DNA from: Alphaproteobacteria bacterium
GTDB lineage: Bacteria; Pseudomonadota; Alphaproteobacteria; Sphingomonadales; Sphingomonadaceae
Direction of reading: 5' to 3'
NCBI GenBank assembly: GCA_020249025.1
Contig: JADCGM010000188.1
Coordinates: 1-6,354, forward strand
DNA: 6,354 nucleotides
Shown: piece by piece, positions 5,732-6,354 of the stretch
How positions within the stretch are numbered: position 1 is the stretch's first letter
How the letters are laid out: the number at the start of each line of letters is the position of its first letter
The notes under the pieces: model-generated
The model's database searches: none
What the model was told of the DNA's origin: nothing
Seen by the model: only the letters and a program-made list of their open reading frames with translations
Position numbers and translations under genes: made by a program

Positions 5732-6354
5732 CTACTGCGCCTTGGGCGCGGCGGCGCTCGCATCCTCGGGCAGGCCGCCCAGCTGCTTCACGAGATCGTG
5801 ATAGGCCTGCAGATAGGCGAGGATGATCACCTGCCCGACGTCGGTGTTGGCGTAGCTGCCGCCCGCGACGCCGCCGAAGGCGCCGAACAGGCTGCCGACA
5901 CCCGCGCCTGCACCGAAGCCCATGTCGGTCTTCTTGAAATAGCCCTCGACGAGCCGCTCCTGCTCGGTGGTGCGCGCGTTGACGAGGGTCAGCGTGACGT
6001 TCGCCTCCTTCTTCTTGAAGGTCAGGCCGCCGCCGATTGCCGCGCCCGTCCGCCCGCCGAGCATGCCGCCGACAAGGCCGCCGATGCCGCTGCCCCCGGC
6101 GTTCTCGTTCTTCGCGACAAGGTCGGGAACGATGAAATAGTCCGCCGCCTTCACCTGCCCGCGCCCGATGTTGGAGCCCTGCTGGAGCTCGCCCGAGTCG
6201 GCGAGCGCGCGCTCGATGTTGCGGCTGGCGAGGCCCTTGTTGCGGTCGACGAGCCCGAAGCAGCCGGACTTCATCACGAACACCTTGATGAGCGCCTCGG
6301 GGCTGCCCAGTCCCTGCGCCTGCCACCAGTTGTTGTCGGGCTCGACGATCGCGA
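5732..6354 (-). CDS. CsgG/HfaB-like outer-membrane assembly protein, 5'-truncated
   Basis: The frame is open to the right edge, giving 206 residues; the GTG at 6283 is internal. Its N-terminal part, including any lipoprotein signal, is missing. The visible order matches the CsgG/HfaB fold: VFVMKSGCFGLVDRNKGLASRNIERALADSGEL (CsgG-type 'sTGwFdVVeR' strand-loop-helix), AADYFIVPDLVAKNE, KKKEANVTLTLVNARTTEQERLVEGYFKKTD, and the closing helix DVGQVIILAYLQAYHDLVKQLG. Known relatives are the curli secretion pore CsgG and the holdfast-anchor protein HfaB. Two glycine-rich stretches (bases about 6023-6100 and 5855-5920) sit where CsgG has its two transmembrane beta-hairpins. The C-terminus is a short Ala/Pro/Lys tail. 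No curli- or holdfast-like partner gene is in the window, so the cargo is unknown. A non-pore envelope role is an alternative. Confidence 0.85.
   Translation of the reverse strand, partial: AIVEPDNNWWQAQGLGSPEALIKVFVMKSGCFGLVDRNKGLASRNIERALADSGELQQGSNIGRGQVKAADYFIVPDLVAKNENAGGSGIGGLVGGMLGGRTGAAIGGGLTFKKKEANVTLTLVNARTTEQERLVEGYFKKTDMGFGAGAGVGSLFGAFGGVAGGSYANTDVGQVIILAYLQAYHDLVKQLGGLPEDASAAAPKAQ

Noticed and set aside
5711..5741. Hairpins GCCTG/CAGGC and GGCGC/GCGCC between the convergent small gene and CsgG-like gene as a bidirectional terminator
   Set aside because: Stems are only 5 base pairs, overlap each other, and no T tract follows on either strand; in this base composition such stems are common by chance.

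Overview
This is a G+C-rich stretch (about two thirds by eye) from an alphaproteobacterium, most likely a sphingomonad (Sphingomonadaceae). The family mix points that way: a DUF885 metallopeptidase, PuuE-like deacetylases, an HfaB/CsgG-like protein, plus strong GC3 bias. The taxonomic call is inference; there is no rRNA or marker gene.

Layout. (1) Positions 2-1243, plus strand: the 3' two thirds or so of a DUF885 zinc-peptidase gene that enters from outside the window. (2) Positions 1247-5379, minus strand: a tight five-gene operon, read from right to left. It encodes two tandem divergent polysaccharide-deacetylase/PuuE-like proteins, an NAD(P)-dependent aldehyde dehydrogenase, a small DUF3598-like cytoplasmic protein and an exported DUF1330 protein. 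All four internal junctions are 4-base stop/start overlaps (ATGA or GTGA), so the genes are very probably translationally coupled. (3) Positions 5380-5539: a 160-base divergent promoter region. It holds a perfect 18-base palindrome just upstream of the operon's first ribosome binding site, probably the operator of a GntR-type or similar dimeric repressor that is not encoded here. (4) Positions 5540-5716, plus strand: a 58-residue exported peptide gene with a near-ideal Shine-Dalgarno and a C-terminal CxxC. (5) Positions 5732-6354, minus strand: the 3' part of a CsgG/HfaB-like gene that runs off the right edge.

How the genes work together. The operon looks like a regulated catabolic unit. PuuE-like proteins act on C-N bonds of amides or cyclic ureides in the known cases, and the aldehyde dehydrogenase would oxidise an aldehyde released downstream. 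Both PuuE-like proteins have lost the second histidine of the classical CE4 HxxxH metal motif and keep other family residues. They may be metal-independent hydrolases, or one may be a non-catalytic partner of the other. The substrate cannot be read from sequence. This operon, with its palindromic operator, is the best candidate here for an undescribed system. The flanking peptidase and CsgG-like genes are convergent with their neighbours and probably unrelated.
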